A stretch of DNA of 64,000 nt from RPQJ01 sp963746325 (GTDB lineage: Bacteria > Pseudomonadota > Gammaproteobacteria > Steroidobacterales > Steroidobacteraceae). The stretch is from positions 890,983 to 954,982 of the forward strand of contig CAVVBC010000005.1 in assembly GCA_963746325.1 (NCBI GenBank), in the 5' to 3' direction. Each line of letters begins with the position of its first letter. Within the stretch, counting starts at the first letter, position 1. Positions 1-10,018 of the stretch are shown piece by piece. The position numbers and the translations under genes were made by a program. Under the pieces are notes generated by a model. That model saw only the letters and a list, made by a program, of their open reading frames with translations. It had not been told where the DNA came from and ran no database searches.

Positions 1-323
1 GCCGGTGTTGGCGTGGCCTGCGCGACCTGGATGCAGCCTGCGCGACTTGCGAGCCGCGAGTCGAGGGCGGCGCGCAGCGGCTCGAATTCGCGCAACCGGT
101 CGCCGTAGCCAAACTGCTCGGCGAGCTCCGGATCGATCGTCACCGGCAACACGAGCGCACAACTGCCCGGGGGTGGCGGTGCCTTCACGTTGACATAGTA
201 CGGCGCGTCCCCGAGCCGATGCGTTTCAGCGACGGCGAGCGCGTCGAGCGTCTCGCAGCCCGCGAGCAGGCCGAGGCATGCGGTGAGCGTTGCAAGGGTT
301 GGAAGCGACACTGCTGTAGCCAT
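1..323 (-). CDS. Putative lipoprotein, 3' end cut by window edge
   Basis: An open minus-strand frame runs from an ATG at 323 off the left edge without a stop (107 codons visible). The N-terminus is a lipoprotein signal: a hydrophobic stretch followed by the lipobox LLAGC with the acylated Cys near residue 23. The mature part reads ETLDALAVAETHRLGDAPYY and then a Pro-rich stretch; I do not recognise the family. A Shine-Dalgarno-like AGGTGG lies just upstream. It starts 24 bases after the stop of the serine hydrolase gene on the same strand, so the two are probably co-transcribed and both exported. Function unknown. Confidence 0.6.
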   Translation of the reverse strand, partial: MATAVSLPTLATLTACLGLLAGCETLDALAVAETHRLGDAPYYVNVKAPPPPGSCALVLPVTIDPELAEQFGYGDRLREFEPLRAALDSRLASRAGCIQVAQATPTP

Positions 324-347
324 CTTTGCCACCTGACAATGTTGATT

Positions 348-1457
348 CTACGAACCGGCAGCAGCTGTCCCCAGCGCGCGGCGGATCGCCGGCTTCAGCT
401 CCTGTGCCAATGCCACGCTGAAGTTGACAACACCTTCGCGCGCGTCCGCAACCTCCATGCCGATGATCGCGTAATAGCCGCCGTCGCGGTCGACCCATGG
501 CGTCCAGCCAAAAGCGCCCGGCGAGGACAGCACGTTGCAACCGGTGGCGGGCGTCATGCATTCGAGCCAGGCGGTGAGGCCGTAGCGGAAGTCGTACGCC
601 AGCGCCGACATCGGCGAGTTGCCGATCACCACCCCCGGGTACGGCTCCCTGCCCTGCGCGTCGAACAACGCCGTGGCGACGAGACGCTGGCCCTGGAACG
701 TGCCGCGGTGGAACACCACCGAGAGCGGGCGCGCGTATTCGTCCATCGTCGCGCGCATTCCGCCCGCGATGAGCGGATTCGTAGTGCCGATTGCCTGTCG
801 TGGCGCGGTGTAGTAGCGCGCGTCTGCCGGCAAGCCGAGGGGTAGCCGCAATTGCTGTGCCAGCACTTCGTCCCAGGTGGCGCCCGTGACGACTTCAGCC
901 ATGCGTGCCGCAACGTGCAGGTGGGTGCTGCCATAGTCGAAGCGCGTGCCCGGCGGCGCCACGGGCGCAGTCATCGCGATCTGCGCGACGCAATCGGCCA
1001 GCGTGATGCCCGACAGCGATGTGCACGACGCCGAAGGTTCGAGTCCCGACGTGAACGACAGCAGGTGCCGCAAAGTGATCGCACCCAGTGGCGGGGTCCA
1101 GCCGAGGACGTCGGCGGTGGTCGAGTCGAGCGACAGGTAGCCCTGCTCGACCAGGCGAAACAAGACCAGTCCGGAAACGATCTTCGAAGCCGAGGCAACC
1201 GCGAAGCGCCTGTCCGGCGCGAAGTCGCCGTACATCTTTTCGAACACTTTCCTGTCGTTGCGGTCGTAGATCGCGAGACCCATACCGCTGAGGCCTTGCC
1301 GCGTGAAGGTCGCCTGCGCGAGACGGTCGACCTCGGCCCAGGCATCGGTTGCAGGCGGTGGGTTGGTGGGTGTGGTGGCCGAGCCGCCCCCGCCGCACGC
1401 GGCGAGCCAGGTCGCACAGATCGCTACCAGGCCGGATCGCAGCATGTTACGCAGCAT
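348..1457 (-). CDS. Serine hydrolase, beta-lactamase/penicillin-binding fold, lipoprotein
   Basis: This 369-residue protein begins with a lipoprotein signal (lipobox LAAC near residue 21, followed by Gly residues), so it should be membrane anchored. The body matches the class C beta-lactamase/DD-peptidase fold. It has the SxxK nucleophile motif as SASK, in the context VASASKIVSG, and a Tyr-x-Ser motif in FDYGSTHLH taking the place of Tyr-x-Asn. These are the acyl-enzyme residues of the family (Beta-lactamase, Pfam PF00144). Substrate cannot be inferred; members include esterases, D-aminopeptidases and beta-lactamases. It precedes the small lipoprotein gene at the left edge. The 249 bases between this start and the next plus-strand gene are a divergent promoter region with no further gene. 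Confidence 0.8.
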   Translation of the reverse strand: MLRNMLRSGLVAICATWLAACGGGGSATTPTNPPPATDAWAEVDRLAQATFTRQGLSGMGLAIYDRNDRKVFEKMYGDFAPDRRFAVASASKIVSGLVLFRLVEQGYLSLDSTTADVLGWTPPLGAITLRHLLSFTSGLEPSASCTSLSGITLADCVAQIAMTAPVAPPGTRFDYGSTHLHVAARMAEVVTGATWDEVLAQQLRLPLGLPADARYYTAPRQAIGTTNPLIAGGMRATMDEYARPLSVVFHRGTFQGQRLVATALFDAQGREPYPGVVIGNSPMSALAYDFRYGLTAWLECMTPATGCNVLSSPGAFGWTPWVDRDGGYYAIIGMEVADAREGVVNFSVALAQELKPAIRRALGTAAAGS

Positions 1458-1706
1458 GGGTTACCCATCAGGACCAGGCGCCCGCTCGGGGCGTCGTTGC
1501 AGAGGTACGTTGTCGTTGTCGGTAGCACAACGAGCGCGCCCGAGATACGTTGACAGGATTGTGGGCGGCGACGCATGAAAGTCGAGGCACAGTCGCGTGC
1601 TTTTGTGACAGCCGACGTGCTTTCGGGGCCGGGGCTGACCGTTGGTCGACATCGCATTTGTACGTAGATCCGTCCCGGCGCTCGGCTCAGCTGCTACGGT
1701 GCGCGC

Positions 1707-3143
1707 ATGCAGCAGCAGCCGTTGATCATCCAGGGCGGCATGGGTGTGGCCGTCTCGTCGTGGCGACTGGCTCGCGCCGTATCGATGCGCGGCCAGCTCG
1801 GCGTGGTGTCGGGCACCGCGATCGACACCGTGGTCGCCCGCCGGCTGCAGCAGGGCGATCCGGGCGGCCACCTGCGCGAGGCCTTCGACGCGTTCCCGGT
1901 GCGCGAGGTGGCCGAGCGGGTGTGGGACCGCTATTACATCGCCGGCGGCAAGGACCCGGCCGCCCCGTTCAAGTCGAAGCCGATCCACTCGATCAAGATG
2001 CCGGTGGCACTGCTGGATCTGCTCGTGATCAGCAACTTCGCCGAGGTCTACCTTGCCAAGGCACATCACGACGGCAGGGTGGGAATCAACCTGCTGGAAA
2101 AAGTGCAGTTGCCCAATCTGGCGTCGCTGTTCGGCGCAATGCTGGCAAAGGTCGACGTGGTGCTGATGGGCGCGGGCATACCGCGCAGCATCCCGGCGAT
2201 CCTCGATCGGCTTGCCGCCGGCGAGCCCGCGGAAATGACACTGGATGTGGCCGGCGCACTGCCGGGTGAAAAGTTCGTTGCTCGTTTCGACCCGCAACCC
2301 TACCTGGGCGCGGGACCGGTCGAGCTGCGGCGCCCGCAGTTCCTCGCCATCGTTTCATCGGCCACGCTGGCCATGACGCTGGCGCGCAAGAGTGCCGGCA
2401 AAGTCGATGGCTTCGTCGTCGAAGGTGCGTCGGCCGGCGGTCACAATGCGCCGCCGCGCGGTGCGATGACACTGGATGCCGGTGGCGAGCCGGTCTACGG
2501 TTTGCGCGATTCGCCGGACCTGCAGCAGATCCGTGCGCTGGGTCTGCCGTTCTGGCTGGCGGGTTCGTACGGCGACGCGACCAAGCTCGCGCAAGCCCTC
2601 GCGCTCGGTGCGTCCGGCATACAGGTCGGCACCGCTTTTGCGTTCTGTGACGAATCGGGGCTGTTGCCCGACCTCAAGGAAAAGACGCTGACGGCCTGCC
2701 GTGAAGGCCGCATCAAGGTGTTCACCGATCCGTACGCATCGCCGACCGGGTTTCCGTTCAAGGTGCTGCAGGCGGTGGGCACGGTGTCAGAGCGGGACGT
2801 CTTCGCAGGACGCGCACGCATCTGCGACCTGGGCTACCTGCGCCAGTCCTATCGCCAGGACGACGGCACCCTGGGTTATCGCTGCCCCGGCGAGCCGCTG
2901 GAGGATTACCTGCGCAAAGGCGGGACCGAGCCAGAAACGCACGGCCGCAAATGCGTGTGCAACGGTCTGGTCGCAGCCGTCGACTACGCCCAGGTTCGAC
3001 CGAGCGGCGAGACCGAACCGGTCCTGATCACCGCGGGCGACGACGCCGCGTACCTGCATCGCTTCCTGCGCGCGGGTCGTACGACCTACTCCGCCGATGA
3101 CGTGCTCGACAGTCTGCTCGGCGAGACTGTCCACCCGAGCTGA
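1707..3143 (+). CDS. Nitronate monooxygenase / PfaD-like flavoprotein
   Basis: A 478-residue TIM-barrel flavoprotein of the nitronate monooxygenase (2-nitropropane dioxygenase) superfamily. N-terminal IIQGGMGVAVSSWRLARAVS is the typical FMN-binding opening. VEGASAGGHNAPPRG carries the Gly-Gly-His motif of the family, and GASGIQVGTAFAFCDESG is the C-terminal phosphate-binding region. Nitronate monooxygenases oxidise nitronates using FMN and O2. The longer length and C-terminal Cys-rich stretch (HGRKCVCNGL) are closer to the PfaD-like enoyl reductase or stand-alone NMO branch than to small NMOs. The neighbours give no clue to substrate. The ATG is preceded by TACGGTGCGCGC, which may be a -10 element giving a very short leader. 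Confidence 0.8.
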   Translation: MQQQPLIIQGGMGVAVSSWRLARAVSMRGQLGVVSGTAIDTVVARRLQQGDPGGHLREAFDAFPVREVAERVWDRYYIAGGKDPAAPFKSKPIHSIKMPVALLDLLVISNFAEVYLAKAHHDGRVGINLLEKVQLPNLASLFGAMLAKVDVVLMGAGIPRSIPAILDRLAAGEPAEMTLDVAGALPGEKFVARFDPQPYLGAGPVELRRPQFLAIVSSATLAMTLARKSAGKVDGFVVEGASAGGHNAPPRGAMTLDAGGEPVYGLRDSPDLQQIRALGLPFWLAGSYGDATKLAQALALGASGIQVGTAFAFCDESGLLPDLKEKTLTACREGRIKVFTDPYASPTGFPFKVLQAVGTVSERDVFAGRARICDLGYLRQSYRQDDGTLGYRCPGEPLEDYLRKGGTEPETHGRKCVCNGLVAAVDYAQVRPSGETEPVLITAGDDAAYLHRFLRAGRTTYSADDVLDSLLGETVHPS

Positions 3144-3319
3144 GTGTGGACTGCGAATGCAACGGGACAGCCGGCCGGCCTTGTTTCGTTCAACGTGACT
3201 GTGGTCTGCTGCGGTCCCGCAACCTGTGGCGTCGGCCTGACGGCCGGTGCATCCGGGTTGCTGATCGGCACTGCAAATCGACAAGTCAGCTCAAGTAGGC
3301 GGCGTAGCCGGGAGTCTCG

Positions 3320-3820
3320 ATGAGATTACTTGCCTGGATGGTGATTGCCGTGGCGCTGGTGATGACGGCTGCGCCCGTCACGTTCGCGGCGGATGAACCG
3401 ACGTCCTCGAGCGTGGACCCGCGTGTGGTGGTGGCGCTCAAGGCGGCGGGCCTGCCATACACCCTCGACGAAGGTGACTTTCTCCTCGAATACGACGTCG
3501 ACCAGGAGCGGGGCCAGCGGGTCTGGGTTGCGTCCGACACCGCGTCGATCGACCAGCTCGAGATCCGCGACGTCTGGTCGGTGGCGGCGCGCGGCAAGGG
3601 CGAGGTACCGGCGGAGCTCGCCCGCAAGCTGCTGACCGAGAATGTGCGGATGATCCTGGGGGCATGGCAAGTCAACCAGGGCGCGGACGAGTACCTCGTC
3701 GTGTACTCGGCGCAGGTCGCGGCGGCGGCGGATGCGGCCACCCTGCAGAAGGTGATCGAGGTCGTGATGTTCAGCGCGGATCGGATCGAGAAGCAGCTGA
3801 GCGACAAGGACACTTTCTGA
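3320..3820 (+). CDS. Exported YbjN-like protein
   Basis: A 166-residue protein with a clear Sec signal peptide (MRLLAWMVIAVALVMTAAP, cleavage likely after VTFA near residue 24). The mature part resembles the YbjN/type III secretion chaperone-like fold: an ALKAAGLPYTLDEGDFLLEYDV opening, a hydrophobic beta segment and a C-terminal helix. In known proteins this fold is associated with protein interaction rather than catalysis. No catalytic residues are evident. It stands alone, with a 176-base gap upstream in which I see no gene. Confidence 0.6.
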   Translation: MRLLAWMVIAVALVMTAAPVTFAADEPTSSSVDPRVVVALKAAGLPYTLDEGDFLLEYDVDQERGQRVWVASDTASIDQLEIRDVWSVAARGKGEVPAELARKLLTENVRMILGAWQVNQGADEYLVVYSAQVAAAADAATLQKVIEVVMFSADRIEKQLSDKDTF

Positions 3821-3879
3821 ACCCGACGATCGGTGTCGGCGCAACGTGCTGCAGCCGAGCAACAGGGCCACCTGCGGTT

Positions 3880-4330
3880 AGGGACTGGCTCCTGCACCCA
3901 TTTGCGGGCGTCCACTAAGTTCCCTTGCTTCAACTCCGCTGGCGGCAGCCCGCCGATCTGCCGTTGTTGGTTGATTGCGGCGCGGCAGCGGGTCGTGATC
4001 GCTGCAAAGCGCGGGTCGCCGTGCAGTGGTTTCAGCGCCCAGTCGTCGCCGATCCAGGGTGGGTTGACGCAGACCGACGACATATGCAGCTTCAGGTCGC
4101 CTTCCAGCATCTTCAGCGCCCCGGCGCGATCGCCTTCGGCCAGCAGCAACGTGGCCCAGGAAAAGGCGTTGGGCGCCAGCGGCGGGCCCTTGTCCGCGGC
4201 CTTTGCCATTTCGGCGCGGGCCAGGCGGGGCGGTCGAGCGCCATCAAGCCATCGACGAGCTGATTGAATTGCGCAACATCATCCGATGGCGCTGCGCCAT
4301 CCATGCGCAACCGGTCGACCATCTGGCGCA
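3880..4330 (-). pseudogene. Remnant of a TPR-type protein C-terminus, frameshifted
   Basis: Read on the minus strand, two frames together give protein-like sequence. The first frame (SDDVAQFNQLVDGLMALDRPAW) ends near 4220. The second continues from about 4209 (EMAKAADKGPPLAPNAFSW, then LLLAEGDRAGALKMLEGDLK and LKPLHGDPRFAAITTRCRAA). The helix-rich pattern ending in a DPRF motif resembles the C-terminal tail of TPR-containing regulators or peptidases. No start codon with an upstream domain is present, and the frame needs about one added base at 4209-4220. I read it as a decayed fragment; its ends are approximate. The 621 bases between the YbjN-like and PLDc_N genes hold nothing else I can support. 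Confidence 0.4.
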
Positions 4331-4370
4331 ACCGATCGCCAGCAAGAGTTCGCTTTCCATCACCTTGGTC

Positions 4371-4397
4371 TTGGACAGGAGCGATCCGTCCTATACT
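4371..4397 (+). promoter_or_regulatory. Possible sigma70 promoter for the PLDc_N/SHOCT gene
   Basis: TTGGAC at 4371-4376 and TATACT at 4392-4397 are separated by 15 bases, which is short, and the start codon follows about 45 bases later. The -10 element is good and the -35 spacing is suboptimal. Confidence 0.35.
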
Positions 4398-4442
4398 TGC
4401 GCCGGCATCAGTTCTTGACATCACATAGCAAGGTGAAGCGAC

Positions 4443-4835
4443 ATGGACGGAGAAGCGGCGGTGCACCTGGGCGGCGTTACGTTCGCGACGTTCCTTGTAG
4501 ACGTGTTCGTCATTTTTATGTTCGTGGTCTGGATCTGGCTGCTGATCTCGGTTTTCAGCGACCTCTTCCGGCGTCACGACATCTCGGGCGGCGCCAAGGT
4601 TATCTGGGTCATCTTCCTGGTCGTCCTTCCCTATCTCGGCGTTTTCTCCTACCTGTTTACCCAAGGCGGCGGCATGGCCGAGCGAACCCAGGCCCAGGTG
4701 ACGAAGGCGCGGGAAGAGTTGCGGAACATCGTCGGCTTCAGTGCAGCCGATGAGATCAGGAAGCTCGACGACCTGAAAGCGAAGGCCTCGATCACCGACG
4801 CCGAGTACCAGAAGCTCCGCGCCAGGTTGATCTGA
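4443..4835 (+). CDS. PLDc_N / SHOCT domain membrane protein
   Basis: A 130-residue membrane protein. Residues about 12-36 and 48-72 form two transmembrane helices of the PLDc_N type (phospholipase D-nuclease N-terminal domain), with WIWLLISVFSDLFRRHDISG and VIWVIFLVVLPYLGVFSYL. The C-terminus (LDDLKAKASITDAEYQKLRARLI) is a SHOCT motif, a short oligomerisation helix pair. Such proteins are common small inner-membrane proteins without catalytic activity. It stands upstream of, and convergent with, gyrB; 166 bases separate them and no strong terminator is visible. Confidence 0.75.
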   Translation: MDGEAAVHLGGVTFATFLVDVFVIFMFVVWIWLLISVFSDLFRRHDISGGAKVIWVIFLVVLPYLGVFSYLFTQGGGMAERTQAQVTKAREELRNIVGFSAADEIRKLDDLKAKASITDAEYQKLRARLI

Positions 4836-5001
4836 GGTCCGGGCCGGTCAGGTGCCCGTGGGACGAAGTCGCCTGAGCGTCCTGTTGTTCCTGTGCTGCT
4901 GGTCGCGGTTCTCTTCAGGAAAATAGCGTTCGCCGCGCGGGATGGGGTCGCGCACCGCAGCGGCCGCTGGTCCACCATTGTCAGGCAAAGGACACAATCG
5001 A

Positions 5002-7410
<2,409 letters not shown>

Positions 7411-7438
7411 GGGATACCCGGTTCAGAGGGACATCGGA

Positions 7439-8512
7439 TTATAGCAGAGGGGTGATTTTTCCGTGTTCCACGTGAAACCTCCGGGACTCCGGCAAGCGCT
7501 GGAAGGCTGGCATGGACGGGTCCAGCGCAGTTACGAAGAGCTGTCCCGGCAGCTCCAGCACCACGGAAATCAGCCGGTCGAGGTTGGCCGCATCGAGCTC
7601 CGCCGCCGGATCATCCACAAGCAGCGCCGCCGTGGGACTGCCCAGGGATTCGTCACAGCGCAGCTGTCCGAGAAGCAGCGCGGCGGCGGTCAACTTCTGC
7701 TGGCCGCGGGATACCCGGTGCTTGGCGAGGTCGCCGCCGACGCGGATTGACAGGTCAGCACGGTGAGGTCCGGCATGCGTCGTCCCCCGCTCCCGATCAC
7801 GGGACCACGACTGCGCCACGGCGTCAGCGAGGTCGGTGCCGGCGAGCCAGCCGTCACTCAGTGAAAGCTCGATGGTGGTGCCCAGCAGCCGCTGCCCGAC
7901 CGCATCGACATGAGGCTGCAAAAGCGTGAAGTAATTTCGCCGCGATTCCGCCAGTGCCCGGCCGGCCTCCAGCAGTTCCGGGTCCCAGGCCCGGACGACC
8001 TGGTCGGGGGCCTCGGCCCGCAGCGCCGCGTTGCGTTGCTTCAGGGCGCGCTGATAGCGCCGCCATTGCTCGACAAATCTTGGTTCCACGTGGAACACAC
8101 CCCAGTCGAGGTAGCGGCGCCGCTCCTGCGGGCCCTCCTCGACGAGGCGGTGAACTTCAGGGTCGATGGCCTGCACCGGCAGGATGGTGGCCAGCTCCGC
8201 GAGACTGCCGACGCGGTTGCCCGCTGCCCGGGCTTCGAACCCTTCACGGCTGTAGCGAACCCCGACAGGTCGGACACTCTCCCCTTTGCCGAATCGACCG
8301 GTCAGCATCAGCTCATGCATGCCCTTGCGGATCAGGGTCTCGTTGCGGGCCGTGCGGAATGACCGCCCCCTTCCCAGGAAGAAGATGGCTTCGAGCAGGC
8401 TGGTCTTGCCGGAAGCGTTGGCACCACTGATCAGGTTACAGCGGCCATCGAAATCCAGATCCGTGCTGGCGATGCACCGGAAATCACGGACTTCGAGGCG
8501 GTGCAGGCTCAT
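7439..8512 (-). CDS. recF: DNA replication and repair protein RecF
   Basis: An SMC-like ATPase of 357 residues starting at MSLHRLEVRDFRCI. An upstream in-frame ATG at 8548 would add 12 residues encoded mostly by a parS site, so I prefer 8512. Walker A is GANASGKTSLLEAIFFLGRG and the Walker B region is LLVDDPAAELDAANLDRL. RecF loads RecA at single-strand gaps with RecO and RecR. Two parS-like sites are embedded in its coding sequence, where they specify FHVE (residues near the C-terminus and near VFHVEPRFVEQW), so here the codons serve both protein and partition signal. Confidence 0.95.
   Translation of the reverse strand: MSLHRLEVRDFRCIASTDLDFDGRCNLISGANASGKTSLLEAIFFLGRGRSFRTARNETLIRKGMHELMLTGRFGKGESVRPVGVRYSREGFEARAAGNRVGSLAELATILPVQAIDPEVHRLVEEGPQERRRYLDWGVFHVEPRFVEQWRRYQRALKQRNAALRAEAPDQVVRAWDPELLEAGRALAESRRNYFTLLQPHVDAVGQRLLGTTIELSLSDGWLAGTDLADAVAQSWSRDRERGTTHAGPHRADLSIRVGGDLAKHRVSRGQQKLTAAALLLGQLRCDESLGSPTAALLVDDPAAELDAANLDRLISVVLELPGQLFVTALDPSMPAFQRLPESRRFHVEHGKITPLL
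7464..7479. promoter_or_regulatory. parS-like centromere site 1 (inside recF 3' end)
   Basis: TGTTCCACGTGAAACC matches the near-universal chromosomal parS consensus TGTTNCACGTGAAACA at all but the last base. ParB, encoded at 57.0 kb, would bind it for origin segregation. It lies in the last codons of recF. Confidence 0.85.
8082..8097. promoter_or_regulatory. parS-like centromere site 2 (inside recF)
   Basis: GGTTCCACGTGGAACA contains the perfect 14-base palindrome GTTCCACGTGGAAC of the parS family. It is inside recF coding sequence. Confidence 0.8.
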
Positions 8513-8530
8513 GGTGACTGGCTGGGCCGA

Positions 8531-8546
8531 TGTTCCACGTGGAACC
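8531..8546. promoter_or_regulatory. parS-like centromere site 3 (recF upstream)
   Basis: TGTTCCACGTGGAACC is a palindromic parS match in the 197-base recF-dnaN gap, the first of three sites there. Confidence 0.85.
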
Positions 8547-8587
8547 AACGAGGGTGATTGCCGGCGCAGTGCTGGCGACGAGCCGGA

Positions 8588-8603
8588 TGTTCCACGTGAA
8601 ACA
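8588..8603. promoter_or_regulatory. parS-like centromere site 4
   Basis: TGTTCCACGTGAAACA is an exact match to TGTTNCACGTGAAACA and the best of the five sites. It lies 57 bases from site 3, start to start. Confidence 0.9.
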
Positions 8604-8642
8604 TCACGACCTCACTACGGGGCATCGCTCCGCGGAGGCAGA

Positions 8643-8658
8643 CGTTCCACGTGGAACA
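8643..8658. promoter_or_regulatory. parS-like centromere site 5
   Basis: CGTTCCACGTGGAACA keeps the full 14-base palindrome. It lies 55 bases from site 4, so sites 3-5 have nearly regular spacing. Confidence 0.8.
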
Positions 8659-8663
8659 TCGTG

Positions 8664-8697
8664 TCCCTCACCCCAACCCACTCCCGTTGCACGGGAG
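8664..8697. repeat. C-tract plus inverted-repeat intergenic element, copy 1
   Basis: CCCTCACCCCAACCCACTCC leads into the hairpin CTCCCG-TTGCA-CGGGAG (8681-8697). A related arrangement (CCCTCACCC, then CTCCC and GGGAG) recurs in the parA-parB gap, suggesting a dispersed intergenic repeat. It lies directly downstream of dnaN and could also act as a transcript end, though it has no T-run. Confidence 0.5.
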
Positions 8698-8709
8698 AAG
8701 TCGCAGAGG

Positions 8710-9810
8710 TCAGAGCCTCATCGGCATGACGACGTAGCGTGCGGAGCCGTCCTGCGCCGCTCGAATCAGGCAACTGCTGTTGCCATCCGTCAGGCCGACC
8801 TGGACGTCCGCGCCATCCACTGCGGCCAATGCATCGAGCAGATAATTCACGTTGAAGCCGATCTCGAGTTCTTCACCGTCGTAGGTGACCTCGACTTCTT
8901 CTTCGGCTTCTTCCTGCTCCGGATTGTGGGCCTGGATCATCAAGGCGTTCGGCTTGAGAGCAAAGCGAATACCGCGATATTTCTCGTTCGAGAGAATTGC
9001 GGCACGTTGCAGTGCCTGACGCAGGTCGTCGCGAACTGCACCGACCGTCTTCGGCGGAGTTGCCGGAATAACGCGGCTGTACTCCGGGAAACGCCCATCG
9101 ATCAGCTTCGAAGTGAAGCGAATGTCGCCGATCTGGACGCGAAGATGATTGGAACCGATCGAAACTTCGAGCGGTTGGTCTTCGTTGCCGAGGATTCGCT
9201 GCAATTCGAGCACACCCTTGCGTGGAACAATGACCTGTTGGCCCGCTTTACCGCCCTGCGGCAGCTCAACTTCGCACAATGCAAGACGATGGCCGTCGGT
9301 AGCCACTGCTCTAAGCAATTTCGCCGACGTTTCCAGCAACAGGCCATTCAGGTAGTAGCGCACGTCCTGCTGGGCCATCGAGAAGTGGGTCTTGTCGAGC
9401 AGCCGCTTGAAGTCCTTCTGAGCCAGCTGCAGGGTCTGCTCCGCGTTGATCTCCTCGACGGTGGGGAACTCAGCCGCTGGCAGGGTGGACAGCGTGAAGC
9501 GGCTCTTGCGAGCTCGTACGAGCATCCGCTCGCCTTCCTGGTTGAGCGTGATCTCGGTGCCTTCGGGCAACGCGCGACAGATGTCGAGCAGCTTGCGACC
9601 GGGAAGCGTGATCTCGCCTCCGCGCTGCACGTCGACTTCGGACGTTGCGACGAGTTCGACTTCGAGATCCGTCGCCGTGATCGAGAGCTTGCCGCCCTTG
9701 GCCGACAGCAGCACGTTGGCCAGGATCGGCATCGTCTGTTTGCGTTCGACGACACCGATGACGGCCTGCAGCGGGCTCAGGATCGCTTCGCGCTTCGCGA
9801 TGATCTTCAT
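8710..9810 (-). CDS. dnaN: DNA polymerase III beta sliding clamp
   Basis: A 366-residue clamp with the three-domain architecture of DnaN: MKIIAKREAILSPLQAVIGV at the start, TATDLEVEL, then the C-terminal ending SARYVVMPMRL, which is the conserved terminus contacted by partner proteins. It tethers Pol III core to DNA. It lies between dnaA and recF on the same strand. The start ATG at 9810 is preceded by AGAAG. AT-rich sequence upstream (TTATATAAAG on the minus strand) may hold its own promoter. Confidence 0.97.
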   Translation of the reverse strand: MKIIAKREAILSPLQAVIGVVERKQTMPILANVLLSAKGGKLSITATDLEVELVATSEVDVQRGGEITLPGRKLLDICRALPEGTEITLNQEGERMLVRARKSRFTLSTLPAAEFPTVEEINAEQTLQLAQKDFKRLLDKTHFSMAQQDVRYYLNGLLLETSAKLLRAVATDGHRLALCEVELPQGGKAGQQVIVPRKGVLELQRILGNEDQPLEVSIGSNHLRVQIGDIRFTSKLIDGRFPEYSRVIPATPPKTVGAVRDDLRQALQRAAILSNEKYRGIRFALKPNALMIQAHNPEQEEAEEEVEVTYDGEELEIGFNVNYLLDALAAVDGADVQVGLTDGNSSCLIRAAQDGSARYVVMPMRL

Positions 9811-10018
9811 CTTCTATAGTTCCGGAGTCTTTATATAAGAGTTCTATTGTTATGACTTTTAGCACAGCCGATGCCTGTGCAAAACCTCGATTTCCCTAAG
9901 GCACAAGCGCATTTTCAGGCAGGGTCAACACCCCGTGCAAAACCCGCAAGCCCTGTCTGCAGCCTGTGGACGAAATGTGGAGCACTCGGCTTCGGATTTC
10001 ATCCACAGGTTGATCATG
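9811..10018. other. Candidate replication origin (dnaA-dnaN gap)
   Basis: This 208-base gap holds several DnaA-box-like 9-mers. TCATCCACA at 9999-10007 is 8 of 9 to TTATCCACA. TTTTGCACA (complement of 9876-9884) is 8 of 9 to TTATNCACA. TCGTCCACA (complement of 9965-9973) and TGCTCCACA (complement of 9976-9984) are 7 of 9. Next to dnaN is an AT-rich stretch (TTTATATAAGAGTTCTATTG) that could unwind. The other candidate is the dnaA-rpmH gap, where I see only one good box. Confidence 0.5.
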
